Below, piece by piece: positions 17,471-24,784 of a DNA stretch of 42,724 nucleotides (position 1 is the first letter of the stretch; each line of letters starts with the position of its first letter). The notes under the pieces are model-generated. The model saw only the letters and a list, made by a program, of their open reading frames with translations, did not search any database and was not told where the DNA came from. The stretch is from Meiothermus sp. (lineage in GTDB: Bacteria > Deinococcota > Deinococci > Deinococcales > Thermaceae). The position numbers were made by a program, and so were the translations under genes. The DNA lies in contig NZ_JANXCG010000045.1 in assembly GCF_025060375.1 (NCBI RefSeq), forward strand, positions 1 to 42,724, in the 5' to 3' direction.

Positions 17471-17791
17471 AGGGCTTTTCTGTCCGGTCCACAGGGTTTG
17501 TGGAGCGGTCTTAGGATTTTGTGGTATCCTGAGCGGGACAACTGCGGTGGGCTCGGACTCCCGATACCGCACGCGGCTCCCTCGTGACCGAGCACGGTGG
17601 GATGCCTTTTTAATCCCTTCCCCAAAGCAAAAACCCCCTCCTGCGATTGTTAAGTTGCCGTTCCCGCGTCAGCACTGCGGTGTACACATCCTATACGGCA
17701 CCTCTGTGCTGCTCCACCACAACCGCAATCGGGCGTTTTCCCCCGTCCTGTGCGTACAGCTTGTGGTTAAATCAGGGTTGAGGAGGTTGGT
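17471..17791 (+). other. gene-free 321-bp stretch with several hairpins before the CbiM-like gene
   Basis: No convincing coding sequence on either strand. TCCACA/TGTGGA (17488-17504) could be a weak terminator hairpin after the binding-protein gene. An extended -10 like TGG-TATCCT ends at 17530 without a clear -35. Further inverted repeats are TGCGGT/ACCGCA near 17532-17570, CTGT-GCGT-ACAG (about 17748-17759) and ACCACAA (17716-17722) with TTGTGGT (17761-17767), which ends shortly before the ribosome-binding site of the next gene. This could be a long structured leader. I looked for cobalamin and NiCo riboswitch cores and did not find them. A decayed insertion is the alternative. Confidence 0.4.
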
Positions 17792-18469
17792 ATGCACATT
17801 GAACCTGGGGTGGTTCAGGGGGCCAAAGTCTATCTTGGCTATGCGACAGGGGCCGTCGGGCTGAGCCTCGCTGTAAGGGCGGCGGTTCAGCACGGGCGGA
17901 CCCAAGGCGTGGTTCCCTTGGCGCTGCGCAGCTTTTTGGCCGCGCTGGTGGTGTTTGTTTGCTTTGAGGTGTTGCCCCACCCTCCGGTGGGGGTCTCGGA
18001 GGTGCATCTGATTTTGGGCACCACCATTTACCTGCTCTTTGGGTTGGGGCCCGCGGCCGTGGGCCTGGCGATGGGTCTGCTGGTCCAAGGGCTTTTCTTT
18101 GCGCCCACCGACCTACCCCAGTACGGCATGAACGTTACCACCCTGCTGTTCCCGCTTTTTGCTGTGCATCTGGTGGCCCGGCGGATCGTTGCGCCTGGTA
18201 CCCCCTACGTCGAACTGCGCTACGGGCAGGTCCTCAGGCTTTCGGCGACCTACCAGGGGGGCATTGTGGCCTGGGTGGCCTTTTGGGCGCTCTACGGTCA
18301 TGGCCTCACCTCGGAAAACCTGGCCCAGGTCGCTTCGTTTGGGGCGGCCTACTTGCTGGTGCTGCTGGTGGAACCCTTGGTTGACCTGGCGGTGCTGGCA
18401 GCGGCCAAGGCGTTGCACGGGCTGCGCGGCTCCTCTTGGGTCCAGCCCCGCCTCTACGAGGCCGCCTAG
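17792..18469 (+). CDS. CbiM/NikM-like energy-coupling-factor metal permease
   Basis: A 225-aa membrane protein with six or so hydrophobic helices. The N-terminus MHIEPG resembles the MHI start of CbiM/NikM, where the amino terminus and His2 form the Co/Ni site; further His candidates are at 63 and 72 (LPHPPVGVSEVHLILG), the region where CbiM has its other ligands. These features suggest an S-type component for cobalt or nickel. The usual partners CbiN, CbiQ and CbiO are not encoded here. Instead it lies between a binding protein and the permease/ATPase of an iron-type importer. GAGGAGG is present upstream of the ATG. Family call is fairly safe, cargo is inference. Confidence 0.78.
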   Translation: MHIEPGVVQGAKVYLGYATGAVGLSLAVRAAVQHGRTQGVVPLALRSFLAALVVFVCFEVLPHPPVGVSEVHLILGTTIYLLFGLGPAAVGLAMGLLVQGLFFAPTDLPQYGMNVTTLLFPLFAVHLVARRIVAPGTPYVELRYGQVLRLSATYQGGIVAWVAFWALYGHGLTSENLAQVASFGAAYLLVLLVEPLVDLAVLAAAKALHGLRGSSWVQPRLYEAA

Positions 18470-18508
18470 TGGCGGGGTCTTGGGCCTGATGGGGGCTTTG
18501 GGCTTGGC

Positions 18509-19972
18509 ATGGCCGCTCCGTTCTGGTGGCTTCTCTGGCTTGGCGTGGCCTCGCCACTGCTGGTGCTGGCTGCGCGAGGGCTGGGGAACCTAAGCCTGGT
18601 GCCCAAGGTGCTTGACCTGGCGGGGGCCTCCCTCGCCCTGGCCTTGGCGGGCAGCCTTCTCTGCCTGCTGGTAGGGGGTGGGCTGGCCTGGCTGGCCTTT
18701 CGCGCCCGGCTGCATCCGGGGTGGGACGTGCTTTTGCTGTCGGCCTACCTCGTGCCCCCCTTTGTGGGCGCCTTGGGTTTTCTGTACGCCCTGCAGATGC
18801 TCGGCCTGCGGCCGTATGGGGTGGGGGGAATCCTCCTGGCCTGGACGGCCCACTACGCGCCCATGGCCTACCTGTTGTTGCGGCCGGCCCTGGAGCACCG
18901 CCTGGCCCCCCTGCTGCTGGCCTGTGAGGCCCACGGGGTGCGGGGTGGGCGGCGCCTGCGGGCCCTCCTGCCGCCGGTGCTTCCGGCGCTGGTGGCGGCC
19001 TTTGGGGCGCTTTACCTCACGCTCCTGGGCAACTTTGGGGTTCCTGCGGTGCTGGGGCTGCCGGCACAGGTGTACACCCTACCCACCCTGGCCTACAGCC
19101 GGCTCTTCTCCCCGGCCAGCCCTGACCCTCTGGGGGAAGCGGCTGCGGTGGGGCTTTTGCTGGGGTTGCTGGCCCTTCCGGCGGTCCTCCTTCACAGCGC
19201 CCCGGTGGGGGAGCCTGCCCTCCGGCCGCTGCGGCCCCGGTGGCCCTGGGCGGCCCGGTTGGGCTTTCTCCTCTTCGCTTTGCTGGGGGTGGGCCTTCCC
19301 CTGGTGGGTCTACTCCAGCGGGCCCTGTTCAACACCTTCAGCGGGGCTTTTGAGCCGGCTTTCTCCGCTGCTTTGGCGTTGCCCTTGGTGCGCCAGGGTT
19401 TGCTGAACTCGGTGGGTTTGGCCCTGCTGGCAACCGGCCTTTTGCTGATGCTGGGGCTTCTGCTGGCCCCTTGGCCCGAGGCCGCCCGTCGGTTGCGGCG
19501 GCTCTTGGACTTGCACTACCTGCTGCCCGGTACGCTGCTGGCCATCGGGCTGATCCTGGTTTTCGCGCCCACGCCCATCTACGCCACGCCCTGGCTGTTG
19601 CTCCTAGCCTATCTGCTCAACTTTGCGGCCCTGATGCTTCGGGCGGTGGAGGTGGGCCTCGAGGGAGGGGTGGAGCGTTTGGTGGGGGTGGGGCGGCTTT
19701 TTGGTTTGGGGCCGCGCCGGGCCTGGTTCCGTATAGGCTATCCCCTGCTTTGGCCCTATCTGGCCGCTGGGGTGTTCTTGGTGATGCCTTTGGCCCTGGC
19801 TGAGCTAACCCTCTCGGCCCTTCTTTACGCCCCTGGGGCTGAGACCCTGGGGGTGGCAGTTCTCTCTGCCCTGAACGGGGGGCTTTTCCGTGAAGCGGCC
19901 GCCATAGGTCTCCTCCTGATGGCCTTTTCCCTGCTACTTTTGCTGCTGCCGCGCCGGGGGGTGGTGGCCTGA
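18509..19972 (+). CDS. ABC transporter permease, fused two-domain FbpB/ThiP type
   Basis: Integral membrane permease, 487 aa, with about twelve hydrophobic helices in two homologous halves, as in FbpB, SfuB and ThiP. Each half has an ATPase-contact (EAA-like) loop: EAHGVRGGRRLRALLPPVLPA in the first and VGRLFGLGPRRAWFRIGYPL in the second. It should form the channel for the binding protein at 16517 with the ATPase encoded 14 bp downstream. The CbiM-like gene ends 39 bp upstream. ATG 18509 has only a weak G-rich ribosome-binding site and no alternative in-frame start is available in the gap. Confidence 0.87.
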   Translation: MAAPFWWLLWLGVASPLLVLAARGLGNLSLVPKVLDLAGASLALALAGSLLCLLVGGGLAWLAFRARLHPGWDVLLLSAYLVPPFVGALGFLYALQMLGLRPYGVGGILLAWTAHYAPMAYLLLRPALEHRLAPLLLACEAHGVRGGRRLRALLPPVLPALVAAFGALYLTLLGNFGVPAVLGLPAQVYTLPTLAYSRLFSPASPDPLGEAAAVGLLLGLLALPAVLLHSAPVGEPALRPLRPRWPWAARLGFLLFALLGVGLPLVGLLQRALFNTFSGAFEPAFSAALALPLVRQGLLNSVGLALLATGLLLMLGLLLAPWPEAARRLRRLLDLHYLLPGTLLAIGLILVFAPTPIYATPWLLLLAYLLNFAALMLRAVEVGLEGGVERLVGVGRLFGLGPRRAWFRIGYPLLWPYLAAGVFLVMPLALAELTLSALLYAPGAETLGVAVLSALNGGLFREAAAIGLLLMAFSLLLLLLPRRGVVA

Positions 19973-19986
19973 GCCTTGGGGTGGGG

Positions 19987-20958
19987 ATGCTGCGGATAGA
20001 GGGGCTTACCAAAAGCTTTGGCAAGGCGGGGGTCCATCAGGTTTCCCTGGGGTTGGGTCGGGGCCAGATCTTGGCCCTTCTGGGGGCCTCGGGCTCCGGC
20101 AAGACCACCCTCCTGAACCTGGTGGCGGGGTTGCTGCTTCCCGACTCGGGGCGGATTTTTCTGGATGGGGAGGATGTGACCAACCTGCCCCCTGAGCGGC
20201 GCGGGCTGGCCTACGTGTTTCAGGACCATGCCCTTTGGCCTCACCTGACGGTCCTGGAACACCTTCTTCTGGTCATGAAGGAGCCCAGGAAGGAGGAGGC
20301 CCTGGCCTTGCTGGAGCGGGTAGGCCTTTTGGGGCTGGAGAGGCGTAGGCCGCACCAGCTCTCTGGGGGCCAGAAGCAACGGGTGGCCCTGGCTCGAGCC
20401 CTGGCGGCGAGGCCGCGGCTCCTGCTCCTGGACGAGCCCTACTCGGCCCTGGACCCCGTGCTTCGGGAGGAGCTTCGGCTTGAGGTGGCCTCCCTGCTGC
20501 GGGCTGAAGGGGTGGGTGCCCTGCACGTGACCCACGACCCCGACGAAGCCCTGGCGGTGGCCGATCGGGTAGCGGTTCTGGAGGGGGGTCGCATCGTGCA
20601 GGAGGGGCTCCCTGCGGAGGTCTATGCCCGGCCCAACAGCCTGGCGGCTGCTCGGGCCTTTGGCCGGCTCAACCTCCTGCCTGTAGAGGTGCGCGGGGGG
20701 CAGGTGGGGTGGGATGGGGTGGTCTGGCCGGTGGAGGGGGTGCAGGAAGGCCCGGGGTTCCTGGCCTTCCGTTACGAGGAGCTGGTGCCCAGCCCTGCGG
20801 GGCTTCTGGCCCGGGTGGAGGCCAGCTATGACGGCCGGGGGGAGCGGCTCTGCCGGGTGCGCCTTGGCTGGGGGGAGGCGGTGGTCAAGCTCGAGGCTCT
20901 GCCCGGGCAGGAGGTTCGCCTGGCACCGGTCGGCCTGCTTCGGGTCTTTCCCCGCTAA
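19987..20958 (+). CDS. ABC transporter ATP-binding protein, FbpC/PotA type
   Basis: ATPase subunit, 323 aa. The nucleotide-binding domain (about 1-235) has Walker [11 protein letters not shown]-loop FQDHALWP, signature LSGGQKQR, Walker B LLLLDEP with D-loop SALD, and the H-loop VTHD. A C-terminal extension of about 90 residues ([31 protein letters not shown]) looks like a TOBE-type regulatory domain, typical of iron, spermidine and maltose importers. GTG 19981 is an alternative start two codons upstream. It ends the transporter set with the binding protein at 16517 and the permease at 18509. A promoter for infC follows immediately. Confidence 0.9.
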   Translation: MLRIEGLTKSFGKAGVHQVSLGLGRGQILALLGASGSGKTTLLNLVAGLLLPDSGRIFLDGEDVTNLPPERRGLAYVFQDHALWPHLTVLEHLLLVMKEPRKEEALALLERVGLLGLERRRPHQLSGGQKQRVALARALAARPRLLLLDEPYSALDPVLREELRLEVASLLRAEGVGALHVTHDPDEALAVADRVAVLEGGRIVQEGLPAEVYARPNSLAAARAFGRLNLLPVEVRGGQVGWDGVVWPVEGVQEGPGFLAFRYEELVPSPAGLLARVEASYDGRGERLCRVRLGWGEAVVKLEALPGQEVRLAPVGLLRVFPR

Positions 20959-20971
20959 GGCTTGCTCGGCG

Positions 20972-21000
20972 TTGCGGCTGGCTGGGCTTTTTTGTAGACT
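20972..21000 (+). promoter_or_regulatory. promoter of infC
   Basis: -35 TTGCGG (20972-20977), 17-bp spacer containing a run of six T, -10 TAGACT (20995-21000). Transcription would start near 21007, leaving a leader of about 28 nt before the ATC start codon. Confidence 0.5.
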
Positions 21001-21034
21001 CAGGGCGTAGGCCTAAGCCTGCGGAGGTGAAGCT

Positions 21035-21589
21035 ATCAAAGATGTACCGGTGAACGAGCGAATTCGGGTGCGTCAGGTCCGCCTGATTGACGAGAACGGC
21101 GTGCAAATCGGAGTGGTGGACACCCGTGAAGCGCTGCGGCTGGCCCAGGAGCGGGAGTACGACCTCGTGCTGGTATCGCCCAACTCGGTCCCTCCGGTAG
21201 CCCGGTTGCTGGACTACGGCAAGTGGCGCTACGAGCAGCAGCAGGCTGAGAAGGAAGCTCGAAAGAAGGCCAAACGCACCGAGCTGAAGAGCATGAAGCT
21301 GCGCCCCAAAATTGAGGCCCACGATTACAACACCAAGCTCTCCCACATCCGGCGTTTTTTGGAGGAGGGCCACAAGGTGAAGGTCACCATCATGTTCCGA
21401 GGGCGTGAGCTGGCCCATCAGGAGCTGGGCTACCGGCTTTTGGAGCGCATCGCCAAGGACCTGGAAGGGATAGGTTTTGTGGAGATGCGGCCCGAACTCA
21501 TGGGGCGGGATATGAACATGGTCATGGCTCCGGGGTCCAAGCCTTCGGCGCCCATAACCCCGGCGAGCCCCGCCGGAAGCCCTAGCTGA
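21035..21589 (+). CDS. infC: translation initiation factor IF-3 (ATC start)
   Basis: IF3, about 184 aa, which binds the 30S subunit and rejects wrong start codons. The N-domain has VRQVRLIDENGVQIGVV and VARLLDYGKWRYEQQQ; after a Lys-rich linker the C-domain has RPKIEAHDYNTKLSHIRRFL and GHKVKVTIMFRGRE. A GTG lies at 21050, but an in-frame ATC at 21035 gives the family N-terminus (I/M-KDVPVNERIRVRQ) and has a perfect GGAGGTGA site ending 4 bases upstream. Rare AUU/AUC starts in infC are known to support autoregulation by IF3. rpmI and rplT, which usually follow, are absent; the 3' end overlaps convergent clpA by 8 bp. The C-terminus has a Pro/Ser/Ala tail. Confidence 0.93.
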   Translation: MKDVPVNERIRVRQVRLIDENGVQIGVVDTREALRLAQEREYDLVLVSPNSVPPVARLLDYGKWRYEQQQAEKEARKKAKRTELKSMKLRPKIEAHDYNTKLSHIRRFLEEGHKVKVTIMFRGRELAHQELGYRLLERIAKDLEGIGFVEMRPELMGRDMNMVMAPGSKPSAPITPASPAGSPS

Positions 21590-23819
21590 CCTCTAGAGCA
21601 ATTTTTCCCTCCCTGAGGGTAACCGTAAGGCGGCCGCCTCGCTTGAGGGGGCCGAAGAGCAGAAGGTCGGCCAGGGGCTTCTTTAGGGTTTCCTGAATGA
21701 GCCGGGCCAGGGGGCGGGCCCCCAGCAGGGGGTCGTAGCCCTTCTCGGCCAGCCAGGCTACCGCCTCCGGGGTGACAGCAACCCGCACCCCCCGCTCCTC
21801 GAGCTGGGCCTCGAGCTGCCTCAGGAACTTGCCCACAATCTGCTGCATAACCTCCGGGGAGAGCGGGTTGAAGTGCACAATGGCATCCAGCCGGTTGCGG
21901 AACTCCGGCGTGAAGGTGCGCTTTAGGGCCTCCTCGCTGGCCTCCTGCCGGGTGCCGCCGAGGAATCCTACCCGCCGTTGGCTGGCTTCGGCGGCTCCTG
22001 CGTTGGTGGTCATGATGAGCACCACGCTGCGGAAGTCCACAGCCTTGCCATTGTGGTCGGTGAGCCTGCCGTAGTCCATGACCTGCAGCAGGATGGCGTA
22101 AAGGTCGGGGTGGGCCTTTTCTATCTCGTCCAGCAACAGCACGCAGTGGGGGTTTTGCGCCACCGCATCGGTGAGTAGCCCGCCCTGGTCAAAGCCCACG
22201 TAGCCTGGGGGGGCGCCGATAAGCCTGGACACCGAGTGCTTCTCCATGTACTCGGACATGTCAAAGCGGAGCAGGGGTACCCCCAGGGACGCGGCCAGCT
22301 GGCGGGCCAGCTCGGTCTTGCCGACCCCGGTGGGCCCGGCAAAGAGATAGCAACCGATGGGCTTTTGGGGATCGCGCAGGCCGGCGCGGGCTAGCTTGAT
22401 GGCGCTGGCTACCTCCTCTACCGCCCGGTCCTGCCCGAAAACGGCGGCCTTTAGCTCCCGCTCCAGGTTGGCGAGCACCGCCTCGTCATCCCGACTCAGG
22501 CTCTTGGGGGGAATGCGGGCCATACGGGCCACGGTGGCCTCCACCTCGGCTACCCCAATGCGGCGTTTGCGCTTCTGGGGGGGGAGGAGGACCTGGGCCG
22601 CTCCGGCTTCGTCCAGCACGTCCAGGGCGGAGTCGGGCAGGCGCCGCTCGGTTAGGTGGCGGGCGGCCAGCTCCACCGCTCGCCGGATGGCCCCATGGGT
22701 GTAGCGGAGGCGGTGGTGGGCCTCGAGCCTGGGCCTGATCCCCTCCAGAATCCGCACCGCGTCGGTGTGAGAAGGCTCTAGGATATCGATTTTCTGGAAG
22801 CGCCGCGCGATAGCCCGGTCCTTCTCGAAGTGCTTGTACTCGGCGAAGGTGGTGGCCCCAATGCAGCGCAACCGGCCGGTCAGGGCGGGCTTCAGCAGGT
22901 TGCTGGCGTCCACCACCGAGCCGGTGGTGGAGCCAGCCCCCACGATGGTGTGAATCTCGTCAATGAAGAGGATGGCGTTGGGGTGCTCCTCCAGGGCCTT
23001 CATCACCGCTTTGACCCGTTCCTCGAAGTCGCCCCGGTAGCGGGTGCCCGCGAGCAGGCTGCCCATGTCCAGGGCGTAGACCTCCGCGCCCTTCAGCCGG
23101 TCGGGGAGGGGCAGGTCCCTGCCGCCCTGCCCCACAATGAGCTGTGCCAGGCCCTCCACCAGTGCGGTCTTGCCCACCCCGGGGTCGCCTACCAGAAGGG
23201 GGTTGTTCTTCTGGCGGCGGGAGAGAACGGTAAGCATGCGCTCCAGCTCAGCCCGGCGCCCAATCAGGGGGTCAAGCCGGCCCTGCCGGGCCTGCTCGGT
23301 GAGGTTGGTGCAGTAGGCCTCGAGGGGGTTTTGGGGCAATTCGGAGCCTGCCTCACCCACCCCAACCGGCTCCCCGCTGGGCTGGGTACCCCGGGGTAGG
23401 GCACCCCGGGCGATGGCGGAGGTCAGATCAAGTCGGGTCACGCCCATCTGCTCCAGGAGCGCATAGGCCGCCGACTGCCGCTCGTCCATAAGGGCCACCA
23501 GCACATTGGCCCCATTGGCCTGGTCGCGTCCGGCGGAGCGCATCTGCAACACGGCCCGCTGGATGACCCGCTGGAAGGCGGTGGTGGGTTCGGGTTGGGC
23601 TCCGGGGACGCTCTCAAACTGCCTGAGCGACTCCAGCAGCATCATCCGCAGGTGGTCCAGGTCGACCCCCACGCTCAGAAGCACCCGCTTGGCGTCGGGA
23701 TCATCGAGCAGCGCCAGGAGGAGGTGTTCAAGCCCGGCGTACTCGTGCTGACGCTCGAGCGCCAGCTCCAGCGCGCGCCGGATAGAGCTCTCTAGGCTAG
23801 GGGTGAGGGGATTTCCCAT
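21582..23819 (-). CDS. clpA: ATP-dependent Clp protease ATP-binding subunit ClpA
   Basis: AAA+ unfoldase, 745 aa, that feeds substrates to ClpP. The N-terminal Clp repeat domain (residues 1-140, with EHEYAGLEHLL-like QHEYAGLEHLLLALL) is followed by D1 with Walker A GDPGVGKT (211-218) and Walker B ILFIDEIH, and D2 with Walker A GPTGVGKT (495-502) and CVLLLDEIEKAHP. There is no long middle coiled-coil, which separates it from ClpB and ClpC. RRVGFLGG in D2 is a candidate ClpP-docking loop, equivalent to the IGL/IGF tripeptide. ATG 23819 is preferred over GTG 23825. clpS lies 48 bp upstream, as is usual for this pair. Confidence 0.94.
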   Translation of the reverse strand: MGNPLTPSLESSIRRALELALERQHEYAGLEHLLLALLDDPDAKRVLLSVGVDLDHLRMMLLESLRQFESVPGAQPEPTTAFQRVIQRAVLQMRSAGRDQANGANVLVALMDERQSAAYALLEQMGVTRLDLTSAIARGALPRGTQPSGEPVGVGEAGSELPQNPLEAYCTNLTEQARQGRLDPLIGRRAELERMLTVLSRRQKNNPLLVGDPGVGKTALVEGLAQLIVGQGGRDLPLPDRLKGAEVYALDMGSLLAGTRYRGDFEERVKAVMKALEEHPNAILFIDEIHTIVGAGSTTGSVVDASNLLKPALTGRLRCIGATTFAEYKHFEKDRAIARRFQKIDILEPSHTDAVRILEGIRPRLEAHHRLRYTHGAIRRAVELAARHLTERRLPDSALDVLDEAGAAQVLLPPQKRKRRIGVAEVEATVARMARIPPKSLSRDDEAVLANLERELKAAVFGQDRAVEEVASAIKLARAGLRDPQKPIGCYLFAGPTGVGKTELARQLAASLGVPLLRFDMSEYMEKHSVSRLIGAPPGYVGFDQGGLLTDAVAQNPHCVLLLDEIEKAHPDLYAILLQVMDYGRLTDHNGKAVDFRSVVLIMTTNAGAAEASQRRVGFLGGTRQEASEEALKRTFTPEFRNRLDAIVHFNPLSPEVMQQIVGKFLRQLEAQLEERGVRVAVTPEAVAWLAEKGYDPLLGARPLARLIQETLKKPLADLLLFGPLKRGGRLTVTLREGKIALEVS

Positions 23820-23873
23820 CCGCACCTAAAGTCTAGCAGGGGCAGGTCGCCCGTATGTGCAGAAAACCACCGC

Positions 23874-24176
23874 TTACTCGGGTTCCAGGGTGCACTGCAG
23901 GGGGTGCCCCTCCCGCTGGGCCGCGGCCCTCACCTGATTTACCTTGGTTTCGGCGATCTCAAAGGGGTAGACCCCCGCTACCCCCACCCCGGTGTGGTGG
24001 ACCTGGAGCATGATGCGGACTGCTTCGGCCTCGCTTTTTCGGAAGTAGCGCATTAGAACCTCTACCACGAAGTCCATCGGGGTGTAGTCGTCGTTCAGCA
24101 ACAGCACCTTGTACAGAGGCGGGGTGCGGGGTGCCGCCTTGGATGAGGGGCGGGTCCTGGTGGCGGCCTCACTCAC
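23874..24176 (-). CDS. clpS: ClpS adaptor protein
   Basis: Adaptor, 100 aa, that brings N-degron substrates to ClpA. After a disordered N-terminal tail (about 20 residues) the core has [20 protein letters not shown], with the conserved NDD used to bind the alpha-amino group of the N-degron. [21 protein letters not shown] follows, including the His/Gly block and the A-E-T-K ClpA-contact region. It starts at GTG 24176, with no Shine-Dalgarno site and a TACAAT -10 box ending 7 bases upstream, which suggests a leaderless mRNA. It is followed by clpA. Confidence 0.94.
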   Translation of the reverse strand: MSEAATRTRPSSKAAPRTPPLYKVLLLNDDYTPMDFVVEVLMRYFRKSEAEAVRIMLQVHHTGVGVAGVYPFEIAETKVNQVRAAAQREGHPLQCTLEPE

Positions 24177-24183
24177 GGCGCCA

Positions 24184-24189
24184 ATTGTA
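24184..24189 (-). promoter_or_regulatory. extended -10 promoter of clpS-clpA (leaderless)
   Basis: On the minus strand TGC-TACAAT (extended -10) lies 7 bases before the GTG start of clpS. Transcription would begin at or within a base or so of the start codon. No clear -35 is seen. Confidence 0.55.
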
Positions 24190-24212
24190 GCAAAACGGAC
24201 CCAGGGGGCTGT

Positions 24213-24773
24213 TCACTTGAAGAAGGCGAAGGGGCGGCCGGTAAGGGCTACCCGGGCCTCGGTGAACGCCAGGATTCCGCCAGTGCTGGTGGCGCCCACC
24301 CGCACCCCTATTCGGAAGTTGCCGCTTTTGACAATGTTGAAGGCGGCCTGGTTCTGATTGGCGTTTAGGGTTAGGTCGATGGTCAGGTTCTGAGTCTGGC
24401 CTGGGGGTATGGTCAGGCTGGTGTAGCCTATGCCCAGGTCCCCCCCGTTGTTGTCCACCAGGTTGGTGTCGCCTACGGGGGCCAGGCGCAGTTCAAGGTT
24501 GCCGCTGAAGTTGGTGCTGCCGGTGTTGGTCACGCTGGCCCGCACCACGAGCTGCGCTCGCTCGATGACGTCCACAACCGTGGGAACCGAGACTACCTGG
24601 CCCTCAAAGCTCGACCCGGGGAAGAAGAAGGTGCCGGAGCCGCTTGGGATGCTGAGGGTGCGCTGGTGTGCGGGTACAAAGCTGAGCACGTTGACGTTTA
24701 CGTTGTAGCGGGTGGCTGCGCTGCAGCCCGCCAAGAGCAGCAGAACGGAAAAGAGCAGGATGAGTTTGCGCAT
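24213..24773 (-). CDS. predicted lipoprotein, 186 aa, unknown function
   Basis: Signal peptide with lipobox LLAGC (MRKLILLFSVLLLLAGCSA), so the mature N-terminal Cys should be lipidated and the protein exported. The mature part has no Cys and is rich in beta-strand patterns with many Asn, Thr and Val. It looks like one or two beta-sandwich domains resembling CARDB/DUF11-type extracellular domains (VVRASVTNTGSTNFSGNLELRL, IPPGQTQNLTIDLTLN). I do not recognise a specific family. It lies 11 bp after an outer-membrane beta-barrel gene and is probably co-transcribed with it. Function could be cell-envelope structure; this is inference. Confidence 0.8.
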   Translation of the reverse strand: MRKLILLFSVLLLLAGCSAATRYNVNVNVLSFVPAHQRTLSIPSGSGTFFFPGSSFEGQVVSVPTVVDVIERAQLVVRASVTNTGSTNFSGNLELRLAPVGDTNLVDNNGGDLGIGYTSLTIPPGQTQNLTIDLTLNANQNQAAFNIVKSGNFRIGVRVGATSTGGILAFTEARVALTGRPFAFFK

Positions 24774-24784
24774 GGTCGCTCCCT

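Noticed and set aside
17471-17791. Cobalamin or NiCo riboswitch, or group II intron domain, upstream of the CbiM-like gene
   Set aside because: No B12-box or GGTG...CCCGC-ACTGT core on either strand, no NiCo core, and the GAGCCGCGTGCGG-like stretch on the minus strand lacks the complementary arm of intron domain V.
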